DNA of 64,000 nt. It comes from Clostridium sp. MCC353 (GTDB lineage: Bacteria; Bacillota; Clostridia; Lachnospirales; Lachnospiraceae). Both the position numbers and the translations under genes were made by a program. A model generated the notes under the pieces. That model did no database searches. It saw only the letters and a list, made by a program, of their open reading frames with translations, and was not told where the DNA came from. Every line of letters begins with the position of its first letter. Within the stretch, counting starts at the first letter, position 1. Location of the stretch: the NCBI RefSeq assembly GCF_018785315.1, contig NZ_WQPN01000036.1, positions 22,520-86,519 on the forward strand, read 5' to 3'. Positions 55,371-63,824 of this stretch are shown piece by piece.

Positions 55371-56594
55371 ATGTTAACATTGGAGAAATTTGAAGAAGCT
55401 ACAGAGGTAGTGAATAAAGTCACTTTAGAAACCAAGCTGGTTTACAGTGAATATTTCTCATCTCAGACGGGCAATAAGGTTTATTTTAAACCGGAGAATA
55501 TGCAGTATACCGGCGCTTATAAAGTGCGGGGCGCCTACTATAAAATCAGTACGCTTACGGAAGAAGAAAGGGAGAGAGGACTGATCACCGCCTCTGCCGG
55601 AAACCATGCCCAGGGTGTTGCCTATGCGGCGAAACTGGCCGGAATCAAGGCGACTATTGTAATGCCCAATACAACCCCTCTTATGAAAGTGAACCGCACC
55701 AAAGGTTATGGCGCGGATGTGGTGCTGGAAGGCGATGTGTTTGATGAAGCCCTGGAACATGCGCTGAAATTAGCGGATGAACACGGATATACATTTGTAC
55801 ATCCTTTTGATGATCTGGACGTTGCGACCGGACAGGGAACCATAGCCATGGAAATCATCAAAGAGCTTCCAACGGTGGACTACATCATGGTGCCCATCGG
55901 CGGCGGCGGGCTCTGTACAGGAGTGGCCACTTTGGCAAAACTTTTGAATCCTAAGATCAAAGTGATCGGAGTGGAACCTGCTGGCGCCAACTGTATGCAG
56001 GAATCCCTGCGCCAGAACCAGGTGGTCAGCCTGCCATCCATCAATACAATTGCGGACGGCACCGCTGTGAAGCGTCCGGGCGAAAAGCTGTTCCCATATA
56101 TCCAGGAAAATGTGGACGATATCATCACCATTGAAGACAGCGAACTGATCGTTGCCTTCCTGGACATGGTAGAAAACCATAAGATGATCGTGGAAAATTC
56201 CGGCCTTCTTACGGTAGCAGCATTAAAGCACCTGAACGTGGAAAAGAAGAAAATCGTTTCCATTTTAAGCGGCGGCAACATGGATGTTATCACCATGGCG
56301 TCCATTGTACAGCATGGCCTGATCCAGCGTGACCGCGTTTTCACCGTATCCGTGCTGCTTCCTGATAAACCCGGCGAACTGGCTAAAGTTTCCACCCTTC
56401 TTGCCAAAGAAAAGGGCAATGTAATCAAGCTGGAGCATAACCAGTTTATCAGCATCAACCGCAATGCGGCGGTGGAACTGAGGATCACTCTGGAGGCTTA
56501 CGGCACAGAGCACAAAAACAGCATTGTGAAGGCTCTGAACGAAGCCGGATACCGTCCTAAGCTTGTTAAATCGAAAGGCACTTACAGCGACTAA
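55371..56594 (+). CDS. ilvA: Threonine ammonia-lyase (PLP-dependent, ACT domain)
   Basis: A 407-residue cytoplasmic enzyme converting threonine to 2-oxobutanoate and ammonia. The PLP lysine lies in TGAYKVRGAYYK near residue 50, the phosphate loop GGGGLCTGVA near 180, and an ACT domain fills about 325-405 (FTVSVLLPDKPGELAKV). This layout fits the short TdcB/IlvA class; which role, catabolic or biosynthetic, cannot be told here. Starts 25 bases after ftsY. Confidence 0.92.
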   Translation: MLTLEKFEEATEVVNKVTLETKLVYSEYFSSQTGNKVYFKPENMQYTGAYKVRGAYYKISTLTEEERERGLITASAGNHAQGVAYAAKLAGIKATIVMPNTTPLMKVNRTKGYGADVVLEGDVFDEALEHALKLADEHGYTFVHPFDDLDVATGQGTIAMEIIKELPTVDYIMVPIGGGGLCTGVATLAKLLNPKIKVIGVEPAGANCMQESLRQNQVVSLPSINTIADGTAVKRPGEKLFPYIQENVDDIITIEDSELIVAFLDMVENHKMIVENSGLLTVAALKHLNVEKKKIVSILSGGNMDVITMASIVQHGLIQRDRVFTVSVLLPDKPGELAKVSTLLAKEKGNVIKLEHNQFISINRNAAVELRITLEAYGTEHKNSIVKALNEAGYRPKLVKSKGTYSD

Positions 56595-56615
56595 CTGTGC
56601 CTCAGGGGGATGAGA

Positions 56616-58193
56616 ATGATGCAGCAAGCGAATTTTACCATATCCAATTCATTAAAACGTTTTCGAAAACTCAGATATTTTTTGATTCTGGAAGGGATGA
56701 TCGTCGGGGTTCTGGCAGGATTTACCATCGTGCTGTTCCGTATCCTGCTGGATCTGGCGTCTGAACTGCTGAATTTTATACTGGCCTATGGAAAGGCCAA
56801 TACCTGGTTCATACCAGTATGGTTTTTGATCCTGACCGCAGTATCCCTGGTGGTTTCTGCCCTTTTAATTTGGGAACCTTATATCTCAGGCAGCGGTATC
56901 CCTCAGATGGAAGGGGAGATGCAGGGGGAGATCAAACAGACCTGGTGGCGGGTTCTCTCCGCAAAATTTGCAGGCGCCCTGCTGTGTATCGGCTGCGGCC
57001 TGTCCTTAGGACGGGAAGGCCCCAGCATTCAGCTTGGATCCATGGTGGGCAAGGGATTTTCCAGGCTCACCAAGCGGATGAGGATGGAGGAGAGGCTTTT
57101 GATGACCTGCGGCGCCAGCGCAGGGCTTTCCGCGGCCTTCAATGCGCCGATTGCGGGCGTGCTGTTCTCCCTGGAAGAAGTGCATAAAAACTTTTCACCG
57201 GAAGTTCTGCTATCCACCATGGCGTCTTCCATAACCGCCAACTTCATTACGCGCAATATATTTGGACTGGAGCCCATTTTTTCTTTTCACGTTCCCAATA
57301 TGCTGCCGCTTAACAGCTATGGACATGTAATTGTTGTAGGAATGCTGCTGGGGCTTTTAGGCGTCTTTTACAACACCTGCCTGATCCGGTCCCAGAAGAT
57401 GTATCAGAAAATACCCAAGGTCTATTTCCGCGTGCTGATTCCATTTTTGGCGGCAGGCGTCATGGGATTTGTATATCCTGCGGTGCTGGGCGGAGGACAC
57501 ACTCTGGTGGATACCATTTCCGAAGGGCAGATGGCCGTAAGCGCTCTGATTCTTTTGTTTGTTGTCAAATTTATCTTTTCTATGGTCAGCTTCGGTTCCG
57601 GCGCTCCGGGAGGTATTTTCCTTCCGCTCCTTGTTTTAGGGGCGATTATCGGAGGTTCTTATAATGAACTGATGGGAAATCTCTTTCCGGTGTTAAATGG
57701 ATACATAGGGAATTTTGTGATCCTGGGCATGACCGGCTATTTTTCCGCAATTGTCCGGGCTCCGATCACCGGAATCATTCTGATTACAGAGATGACCGGC
57801 ACATTCAACCACCTGCTGACGTTATCCATGGCAGCGCTGATGGCCTATTTGATACCGGATATCATGAAATGCGCCCCTGTTTACGACCAGCTTCTCCACC
57901 GGCTGCTGGAAAACCGCAAATGGAAGAAGCCTCACAAGGCGTCGGGAGAAAAAGTGCTGGTAGAGGGAATGATCTATCACGGCTCCGCGGCGGAAGGAAA
58001 GAACGTTTCGGCGGTCACATGGCCCAAAGCGTCTTTAATTGTTTCCATAACCAGGGGAGAAGATGAATTTATTCCAAAAGGCGATACCAGATTGAGGGCA
58101 GGCGACCACATCCTTTTGATCTGCGATGAAAATGACGCCCCCGATGTTTATAAGACAATCGAAGAATACTGCCAGAAAATGAAAGAACCATAA
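56616..58193 (+). CDS. ClC-family chloride channel/antiporter with RCK_C domain
   Basis: A membrane protein of about 525 residues. Selectivity-filter segments: SGSGIPQMEG near 90, GREGPSIQLGSMVGKG near 130 with the gating glutamate, and GSGAPGGIFLPLLVLGA near 328. The C-terminal about 85 residues (VEGMIYHGSAAEGKNV to LLICDE) look like a TrkA-C/RCK ligand-binding domain, suggesting regulated transport. AGGGGG at 56604-56609 favours start 56616 or 56619; ATG 56610 is too close to it. A terminator follows. Confidence 0.93.
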   Translation: MMQQANFTISNSLKRFRKLRYFLILEGMIVGVLAGFTIVLFRILLDLASELLNFILAYGKANTWFIPVWFLILTAVSLVVSALLIWEPYISGSGIPQMEGEMQGEIKQTWWRVLSAKFAGALLCIGCGLSLGREGPSIQLGSMVGKGFSRLTKRMRMEERLLMTCGASAGLSAAFNAPIAGVLFSLEEVHKNFSPEVLLSTMASSITANFITRNIFGLEPIFSFHVPNMLPLNSYGHVIVVGMLLGLLGVFYNTCLIRSQKMYQKIPKVYFRVLIPFLAAGVMGFVYPAVLGGGHTLVDTISEGQMAVSALILLFVVKFIFSMVSFGSGAPGGIFLPLLVLGAIIGGSYNELMGNLFPVLNGYIGNFVILGMTGYFSAIVRAPITGIILITEMTGTFNHLLTLSMAALMAYLIPDIMKCAPVYDQLLHRLLENRKWKKPHKASGEKVLVEGMIYHGSAAEGKNVSAVTWPKASLIVSITRGEDEFIPKGDTRLRAGDHILLICDENDAPDVYKTIEEYCQKMKEP

Positions 58194-58221
58194 GTAGTTT
58201 TCATAAAAAAGTATACAATAA

Positions 58222-58288
58222 GTAGGATAAAACTGATGTTATGCCGTCTTATAGGACGGCGTTCTCATCGGCTTTATCCTATTTTTTG
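58222..58288 (+). terminator. Branched terminator after the ClC gene
   Basis: Outer arms AGGATAAA (58224-58231) and TTTATCCT (58273-58280) enclose an inner hairpin GCCGTC/GACGGC (58243-58260) and end in TTTTTT. A separate 8-base inverted repeat GTAACAGT/ACTGTTAC at 58296-58322 lies in the leader of the next gene and may be its operator. Confidence 0.8.
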
Positions 58289-58369
58289 TTTTACAGTAAC
58301 AGTTCAGATAGCGGACTGTTACGTGTAATTACTCTTTTCAAGGCGAAGAAAGGTATGGATTGTTAAATT

Positions 58370-59686
58370 ATGAGAACATTAATAGAAAATACCACGGTGC
58401 TGACCATGGATTCAGCCTATCGGGTTCTGGAACAGGGATATGTTGTAATCAATGACACAATCATTGAAAAAACAGGCGCCGGCCCCTGTGGCCTGCCATG
58501 GGATAAGAAAATCGACGGGACAGGAAAAATACTGATGCCCGGAATGATTAACTGCCACAGCCACATGTCCATGATCCCCTTCCGGTCCATGGGAGACGAC
58601 TGCCCGGACCGTTTGAGACGTTTCCTCTTTCCCTTAGAACTGGAAGCGATGACCCCGGAGCTGGTCAGGCTGAGCGCCCGGTATGCAGTATGCGAGATGC
58701 TTTTGGCCGGCGTCACCACGGTTTTAGATATGTATTATTTTGAAAATGAAGTGGCAAAGGCTTGTGACGAGCTGGGAATCAGAGGGTATCTGGGTGAAAC
58801 GGTTATAAATATGGAAACCTGTGACAGCAAAACTCCTTATGGCGGCCTGCAGTATGGAGAAACATTTTTAAGGAGCTGGAACGGGCATGAGCTGATAACT
58901 CCTTTAATCGCACCCCACGCCCCCAATACAAACTCCCCGGAAATGCTGCAAAGGGCCTTTCAACTGTCCAGGGAGTATGATACATTTTATACCCTTCATG
59001 TCAGTGAAATGGATTATGAAATGGAATATTTCAGGGAACAATATAAAAAAACACCGATTGAATTTTTATATGATCTGGGAGTTTTAGGGGAAAAGACAAT
59101 TGCCGCCCATTGTATTCACATGACAAAACGGGATCTGGAGCTCCTTTCTCAAACCGGCACAAAAGTGGTCCACTGCATTGGTTCCAATACAAAGGCCGGG
59201 AAGGGAACCGCTCCGGTCAGGGATATGAAAGCGGCCGGCATTCAGGTGGGACTTGGAACCGACGGCCCTTCGTCAGGCAATACCCTGGATCTATTCACCC
59301 AGTTCAGGCTTTTCGCTTCTTTTCAAAAGACAAGATACCGTGACAGAAGCCTTTTTCCCGCAAAAGACATCATCGCCCTGGGAACCATAGGCGGCGCCAG
59401 GGTATTGGGAGCCGATGGGCTGATTGGCTCCATTGAAACAGGGAAAAAAGCGGATCTGGTGATGGTGGAAACCGGCTCGGTCAACATGTTCCCCGTCTAT
59501 AATCCCTATTCAGCCCTCGTGTATTCGGCCAACGCATCCAACGTGGATACGGTTTTTGTGAACGGAAAACTCCTGGTCAGCAATAAAAAGATGGTAAACG
59601 CCGATTTAAATGAAATCAAAGCCGATTTGTCCGCTGCCATGGAACCATTCAGGAAACTGGCCGCAAAATATGAGGATATGATATGA
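58370..59686 (+). CDS. Amidohydrolase (adenosine/S-adenosylhomocysteine deaminase-like)
   Basis: A 438-residue cytoplasmic metal-dependent hydrolase of the MtaD/TrzN/SsnA group. Metal ligands: NCHSHMS near residue 64, YTLHVSEMD near 208, AAHCIHMT near 245 and GLGTDGPSSGNTLD near 305. Members deaminate purine derivatives or dechlorinate triazines. It precedes an ABC transporter of polyamine type and may share its substrate. The AAAGG ribosome site is 14-15 bases away, so translation may be weak. Confidence 0.88.
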   Translation: MRTLIENTTVLTMDSAYRVLEQGYVVINDTIIEKTGAGPCGLPWDKKIDGTGKILMPGMINCHSHMSMIPFRSMGDDCPDRLRRFLFPLELEAMTPELVRLSARYAVCEMLLAGVTTVLDMYYFENEVAKACDELGIRGYLGETVINMETCDSKTPYGGLQYGETFLRSWNGHELITPLIAPHAPNTNSPEMLQRAFQLSREYDTFYTLHVSEMDYEMEYFREQYKKTPIEFLYDLGVLGEKTIAAHCIHMTKRDLELLSQTGTKVVHCIGSNTKAGKGTAPVRDMKAAGIQVGLGTDGPSSGNTLDLFTQFRLFASFQKTRYRDRSLFPAKDIIALGTIGGARVLGADGLIGSIETGKKADLVMVETGSVNMFPVYNPYSALVYSANASNVDTVFVNGKLLVSNKKMVNADLNEIKADLSAAMEPFRKLAAKYEDMI

Positions 59687-59787
59687 GCTTACCGGTATGA
59701 ATACGCTGTTTTGTCTAATAATAGTAAGTGTTCTGAATGAACGGCTTCTTTTAGAATACACGATGAATAGAAAGGCTGGATGAACCA

Positions 59788-60621
59788 TTGATTGATAAGA
59801 AAACGAAACTATATTGGATTTTTATACTTCCCGGATGTCTGTTTCTTGTGTTCTTCATGATGATTCCCCTGTTTTCTTTGATTTTTAAGACGTTTTTTGA
59901 TGAGGCAGGAAGTTTTTCGCTGGAGAACTATTATTCCCTGTTCGGAAGTACTTATTTCAGGCAGGTTTTTTTTAGAAGCATCCGCCTGAGCCTGGTGAGC
60001 ACCGCAGCCTGCGCCCTGCTGGGATTTCCAACGGCATATTATATTTCCAAATATTCCAAAAATAAAGGAATGCTCATGGCCCTGGCCGTATTTCCCATGT
60101 TTACCAGCCCGGTGATCCGTTCCTTCAGCTGGATGGTGATCCTGGGAAAGAAAGGCTTTATCAATACGGCGTTGGTGAGTTTAGGGATAGTCAGGCGTCC
60201 GATCAGCCTGCTGTACAATGAATTTTCTATGACAATAGGATTTATCCAGTTGTTCCTGCCTTTGATGATTCTGTCTCTGATCGGCATCATGGATCATATA
60301 TCTGAGGATCTGAATCTGGCTGCATGTAATTTAGGAGCGACCAGACTGGGCGCTTTCCGTCACGTGATTCTGCCCCTCAGTATACCGGGGCTGGTTACCG
60401 GCAGTGTGCTGGTATTCACCGGCTGTCTGACCGCATATACCACGCCTCAGCTGCTGGGCGGGACGGATACCAGAGTGCTGGCTACCATGATCTACCAACA
60501 GGCCATGTCATTAGGGGATTGGACACAGGCATCTGTTGTGTCTGTGGTCATGATAGTAGTCACCGTATTGGTATCCGGCTGCATAAATGGGATCAGCAGA
60601 AAATTTAATCCAATTGTATGA
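59788..60621 (+). CDS. Spermidine/putrescine-type ABC permease, PotB-like
   Basis: A 277-residue membrane protein with six helices and the inner-membrane ABC permease signature EDLNLAACNLGATRLGAFRHVILPLSIPGL near residue 175-205. The start is TTG 59788; no in-frame ATG nearby is better. First gene of the transporter operon. The substrate, a polyamine or related cationic or organic compound, is inferred from the family. Confidence 0.9.
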   Translation: MIDKKTKLYWIFILPGCLFLVFFMMIPLFSLIFKTFFDEAGSFSLENYYSLFGSTYFRQVFFRSIRLSLVSTAACALLGFPTAYYISKYSKNKGMLMALAVFPMFTSPVIRSFSWMVILGKKGFINTALVSLGIVRRPISLLYNEFSMTIGFIQLFLPLMILSLIGIMDHISEDLNLAACNLGATRLGAFRHVILPLSIPGLVTGSVLVFTGCLTAYTTPQLLGGTDTRVLATMIYQQAMSLGDWTQASVVSVVMIVVTVLVSGCINGISRKFNPIV

Positions 60622-60635
60622 AAGAGGAGACGAGA

Positions 60636-61673
60636 ATGGCACTTTTGGAATTGCAGAATATCACCGCAGGCTATGACGATCATGTGATATTAAAAGATTT
60701 GAATTTTCAGGTGGAAAAAGGGGAATTGGTGTCCCTGCTGGGCTCCAGCGGCTGCGGAAAGACGACCACGCTGCGCCTGATCGCAGGTTTTTCCAGCCCC
60801 ATGGCCGGACAGTTTATTTTCGATGGAAAGAACTATACCCAGGTTCCCCTTCATAAAAGGAATTTTGGATTCGTGTTCCAGAGTTATGCGTTGTTTCCCC
60901 ACATGACAATTTTTGATAACGTGGCATTTGGACTGAAAATGCGGAAAATGTCTCAGGAGCAGATTAAGAAAGAAGTAACGGCCATGCTGGAGACGGTGGA
61001 TTTAAATGGCTTTGAAAACCGTTTTCCCAAGGAGATGTCAGGCGGCCAAAGGCAGCGCGTCGCATTGGCAAGGGCGCTGGTGATCAAACCGGATCTGCTT
61101 TTGTTAGACGAGCCCCTCAGCAATCTGGACGCAAAACTCAGGATAAAAATGCGTGTGGAAATCAGGCGGCTCCAGCAGCAGTTCGGTTTTACCGCGGTTT
61201 ACGTTACACATGACCAGGAGGAATGTTTTGCGATCTCTGATAAAGTGGCTATTATGAATCATGGTGTGATCGAACAGATGGATAAACCGGCGGTGATCTA
61301 TAATCATCCCAAGACAGAATTTATAGCCCGCTTTGTGGGATTTGAAAACTTTATTGATTTGAAGGAAACAGGCATGGAGGGAAAATACCTGGCGTCGGAC
61401 GGATCCGTGATCCAGGTGGAAAACAAATATACCCATGGGGAAAGAAAGGCATGTATCCGTCCGGAAGACATTCAGATCATGCCGGCGGACACCCAGGCGG
61501 TCAACCGCATCGACGGCAGGATTTTGGTGAATACCTTTCTGGGCAAACGCAGCCAGTATAATGTCAGCACCTCAATCGGTGAGTTTGAGGTCAGCACGGA
61601 CCAGGAGACGGTTTACAATTCCGGCGATAAGGTTACATTATCTTTAACACCGAATAAAATCATATTGCTTTAA
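60636..61673 (+). CDS. ABC transporter ATP-binding protein, PotA-like
   Basis: A 345-residue cytoplasmic ATPase that powers uptake. Walker A GSSGCGKTTTLRLIAG near residue 38, signature MSGGQRQRVALARAL near 135, Walker B LLLLDEPLSNLDAKLR near 158, and a C-terminal TOBE domain about 265-345. Start 60636 has AGAGGAG 6 bases upstream; the alternative ATG 60618 overlaps the PotB stop. Confidence 0.94.
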   Translation: MALLELQNITAGYDDHVILKDLNFQVEKGELVSLLGSSGCGKTTTLRLIAGFSSPMAGQFIFDGKNYTQVPLHKRNFGFVFQSYALFPHMTIFDNVAFGLKMRKMSQEQIKKEVTAMLETVDLNGFENRFPKEMSGGQRQRVALARALVIKPDLLLLDEPLSNLDAKLRIKMRVEIRRLQQQFGFTAVYVTHDQEECFAISDKVAIMNHGVIEQMDKPAVIYNHPKTEFIARFVGFENFIDLKETGMEGKYLASDGSVIQVENKYTHGERKACIRPEDIQIMPADTQAVNRIDGRILVNTFLGKRSQYNVSTSIGEFEVSTDQETVYNSGDKVTLSLTPNKIILL

Positions 61674-61694
61674 GCGGTAAAGGAGGGACACATT

Positions 61695-62813
61695 ATGAAA
61701 AAGAAAGTATTATCAGCAGTTTTGACCGGCATTATGTTAGTATCCCTGACCGCCTGCGGCGGCTTCACAAAGGAAGAACCTCAAACATCTGAACCGGATA
61801 CGAAAACGGCAGGCGGCATTACACCAAGCGTAGACCTGCCTTCGTTTAAAGGCCAGGAACTGAAAATTTCCACCTTTTCATTTAACACGGAACTGTTACA
61901 GAAGAATGTATACGATCCGTTTATGGAAGCAACCGGCTGTAAGCTGGTCGTGGAAGGCGGAAAGAACGCAGAGCGCGTCACCAAGATTAAGGAAACGCCA
62001 AAAAACTATGATGTGGTGGTCATCAGCGATGCGTTTATGGCCGACCTGATTGAGGGAGATTTTATCGAACCCATTGATCCGGCAGAACTGTCCAACCTGG
62101 ATTCCCTATACGATATCGCTAAGGCACCACTGGGAAATGAATATGGTCCAGCCTATACCTTTAACCGTTTAGGAATTGTTTACGACAAGACCTTCTGTCC
62201 GGTCGAGATTCATTCCTGGGCGGATTTGTGGAATCCTGAGCTGAAAGGTTCCATAGCCATACCTGATATTACCACTACTTCCGGCCCCATATTCTATTAC
62301 TGCGTGGCAAAAATGGCTGGTTTGACACCCGGAACGGATGATGATGCGATCTTTAAAAAGATGGAAGAGTTAAAGCCGAATATCATGAAGACATACACAA
62401 GCGCCAATGACACGATCACCATGTTAAACCAGGGGGAAATCTCCGCCGCCGTTTTGCTTGACTTTTCCTATACGGCAGCAAAATCTGCGTCCGAAGACTA
62501 TGTATGGGTAGATCCGGCGGAAGGAACCTATGGCAGCTTTAACGCGGCCAATATGGTTAAGGGCTGCGAAAATAAGGAACTGGCCACAGCGTTTATTGAC
62601 TTCTATATTTCAAAAGAAGTGCAGACGGCAGAAGCGTTGGACGGTGTGGATTCTCCAGTCAGAACCGATGTGGAATTGACCCCGGAACAGTCCGTAAATT
62701 ATACCTATGGAAAAGAGATGATCAGCAGGCTGCAGCTTCCCGACTGGTCTGTCATCAACGGGAAGAAGGCGGACTGGACAGCCCGCTGGAATGAGCTGTT
62801 TTCTGTCCGGTAG
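61695..62813 (+). CDS. Extracellular binding lipoprotein, PotD-like
   Basis: A 372-residue lipoprotein (lipobox LTAC near residue 18-21) of the spermidine/putrescine-binding (family 1) type. It begins with KVLSAVLTGIMLVSLTACGG and has SYTAAKSASEDYVWVDPAEGT and NAANMVKGCENKELATAFIDFY typical of PotD-type proteins. AAGGAGGG precedes the ATG. It is followed, unusually, by a 230-base spacer with leader element copy 3 before potC. Confidence 0.93.
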   Translation: MKKKVLSAVLTGIMLVSLTACGGFTKEEPQTSEPDTKTAGGITPSVDLPSFKGQELKISTFSFNTELLQKNVYDPFMEATGCKLVVEGGKNAERVTKIKETPKNYDVVVISDAFMADLIEGDFIEPIDPAELSNLDSLYDIAKAPLGNEYGPAYTFNRLGIVYDKTFCPVEIHSWADLWNPELKGSIAIPDITTTSGPIFYYCVAKMAGLTPGTDDDAIFKKMEELKPNIMKTYTSANDTITMLNQGEISAAVLLDFSYTAAKSASEDYVWVDPAEGTYGSFNAANMVKGCENKELATAFIDFYISKEVQTAEALDGVDSPVRTDVELTPEQSVNYTYGKEMISRLQLPDWSVINGKKADWTARWNELFSVR

Positions 62814-62833
62814 CCTGGAAAACAAAGGAATTA

Positions 62834-63044
62834 AGTTGAAAAATAATCCTGACGGCTTATTTTTACACCCAAATTTGTGCCGGAGCCACAAATTTGAATC
62901 GTAGATGAGAAGCTGAAATTCTCAGCGCGTGCCTATGCAGCGCAAACTTTACGCATCGTAAAGTTTACACATCGCAAATTTTACGATGCGCAAAATTTTC
63001 GAATCAAAATTTTCGCATTAAAACGCTCCGGTATGGAGGATACC
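62834..63044 (+). promoter_or_regulatory. Structured leader element, copy 3, between potD and potC
   Basis: Same order as copy 1: imperfect first hairpin (62834-62869); perfect CAAATTTGTG (62870-62879)/CACAAATTTG (62887-62896) with loop CCGGAGC (62880-62886); central TGAGAA/TTCTCA hairpin; five diverged 16-base units (62939-63018), of which units 1 and 2 can pair (AAACTTTACG with CGTAAAGTTT); then GCTCCGG (63025-63031) and GGAGG (63035-63039), 5 bases before the potC ATG. It interrupts an otherwise tight ABC operon. Confidence 0.8.
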
Positions 63045-63824
63045 ATGAAAAAAAGCAAATCACTGCTTATCATAACCATTTTAGTATATAGTTTCCTCAT
63101 CGGGCCTCTTCTTATCATAGCGGCTTCCTCTTTCAGCGATACCACATACCTGAAGTTTCCGGGGGAAGGTTTCACCCTGCGTTGGTATGAGCAGATTTTG
63201 AAGGTCAAATCCTTCGGAAATGCTGCGAAATACAGCATTATCATCGCATTTGCCGCAACCGGAATCGCCCTGGCCCTGGGACTTCCGGCTGCCTATGCGT
63301 TGAACCGGTACCACTTCAAAGGAAAAGGGGTGATAAAAGAGTTATTCCTGTCTCCGGTTTTGATCCCGGTGATTGTACTCGGTTTCGTGATCCTCCGCTA
63401 TGTGGTAAACCGTTTTCAGCTTCAGGCACTTCCAAGCCTTTTGATCGGGCATACCATATTATCCATCCCATATGTGATGCGGGTGGTCACCGCCAGTTTA
63501 GCCAATTTTGATTTCTCCATGGAGGAGGCGGCCAGAATTTTGGGCGCCGGAAATTTTTACACATTCTTCCACATCTTACTGCCAAATGTCAAATCGGGAA
63601 TCATCTCTGCCTGCATCATGGCGGTTATCAATTCCTTTAATAATGTATCTCTGTCCGCGTTCCTGACCAAGGCGGGAGTAACTGTTCTGCCGATTGAAAT
63701 GATGGCCTATGTGGAATACCATTTTGATCCAACGATTGCGGCCCTGGCTTCGCTGTTGATGGTGATTACGCTGGGGGTTATGCTGGTGATTGAGAAGACG
63801 CTGGGGCTTAAAAGTGTGGTGTAA
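63045..63824 (+). CDS. Spermidine/putrescine-type ABC permease, PotC-like
   Basis: A 259-residue membrane protein with six helices. The permease loop EEAARILGAGNFYTFFHILLPNVKSGI is near residue 160-185. It completes the PotABCD-type transporter. Start 63045 is set by the GGAGG of leader copy 3; the frame opens at 63033 (MEDTMKK) but that ATG lies inside the ribosome-site element. It is the only transporter gene whose translation depends on this element. Confidence 0.92.
   Translation: MKKSKSLLIITILVYSFLIGPLLIIAASSFSDTTYLKFPGEGFTLRWYEQILKVKSFGNAAKYSIIIAFAATGIALALGLPAAYALNRYHFKGKGVIKELFLSPVLIPVIVLGFVILRYVVNRFQLQALPSLLIGHTILSIPYVMRVVTASLANFDFSMEEAARILGAGNFYTFFHILLPNVKSGIISACIMAVINSFNNVSLSAFLTKAGVTVLPIEMMAYVEYHFDPTIAALASLLMVITLGVMLVIEKTLGLKSVV

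Noticed and set aside
55880..56488. A 202-residue minus-strand frame in ilvA
   Set aside because: Serine-rich shadow of the threonine dehydratase reading frame.
58222..58369. Purine riboswitch before the amidohydrolase gene
   Set aside because: The conserved three-way-junction bases of the purine riboswitch are missing; the first part is better explained as a terminator with T run.
22927..63044. HEARO/omega-type RNA or group II intron remnants as an explanation of the three leaders
   Set aside because: No IscB/TnpB or reverse-transcriptase sequence is present, and the leaders end precisely at ribosome sites; I saw no domain V-like motif.
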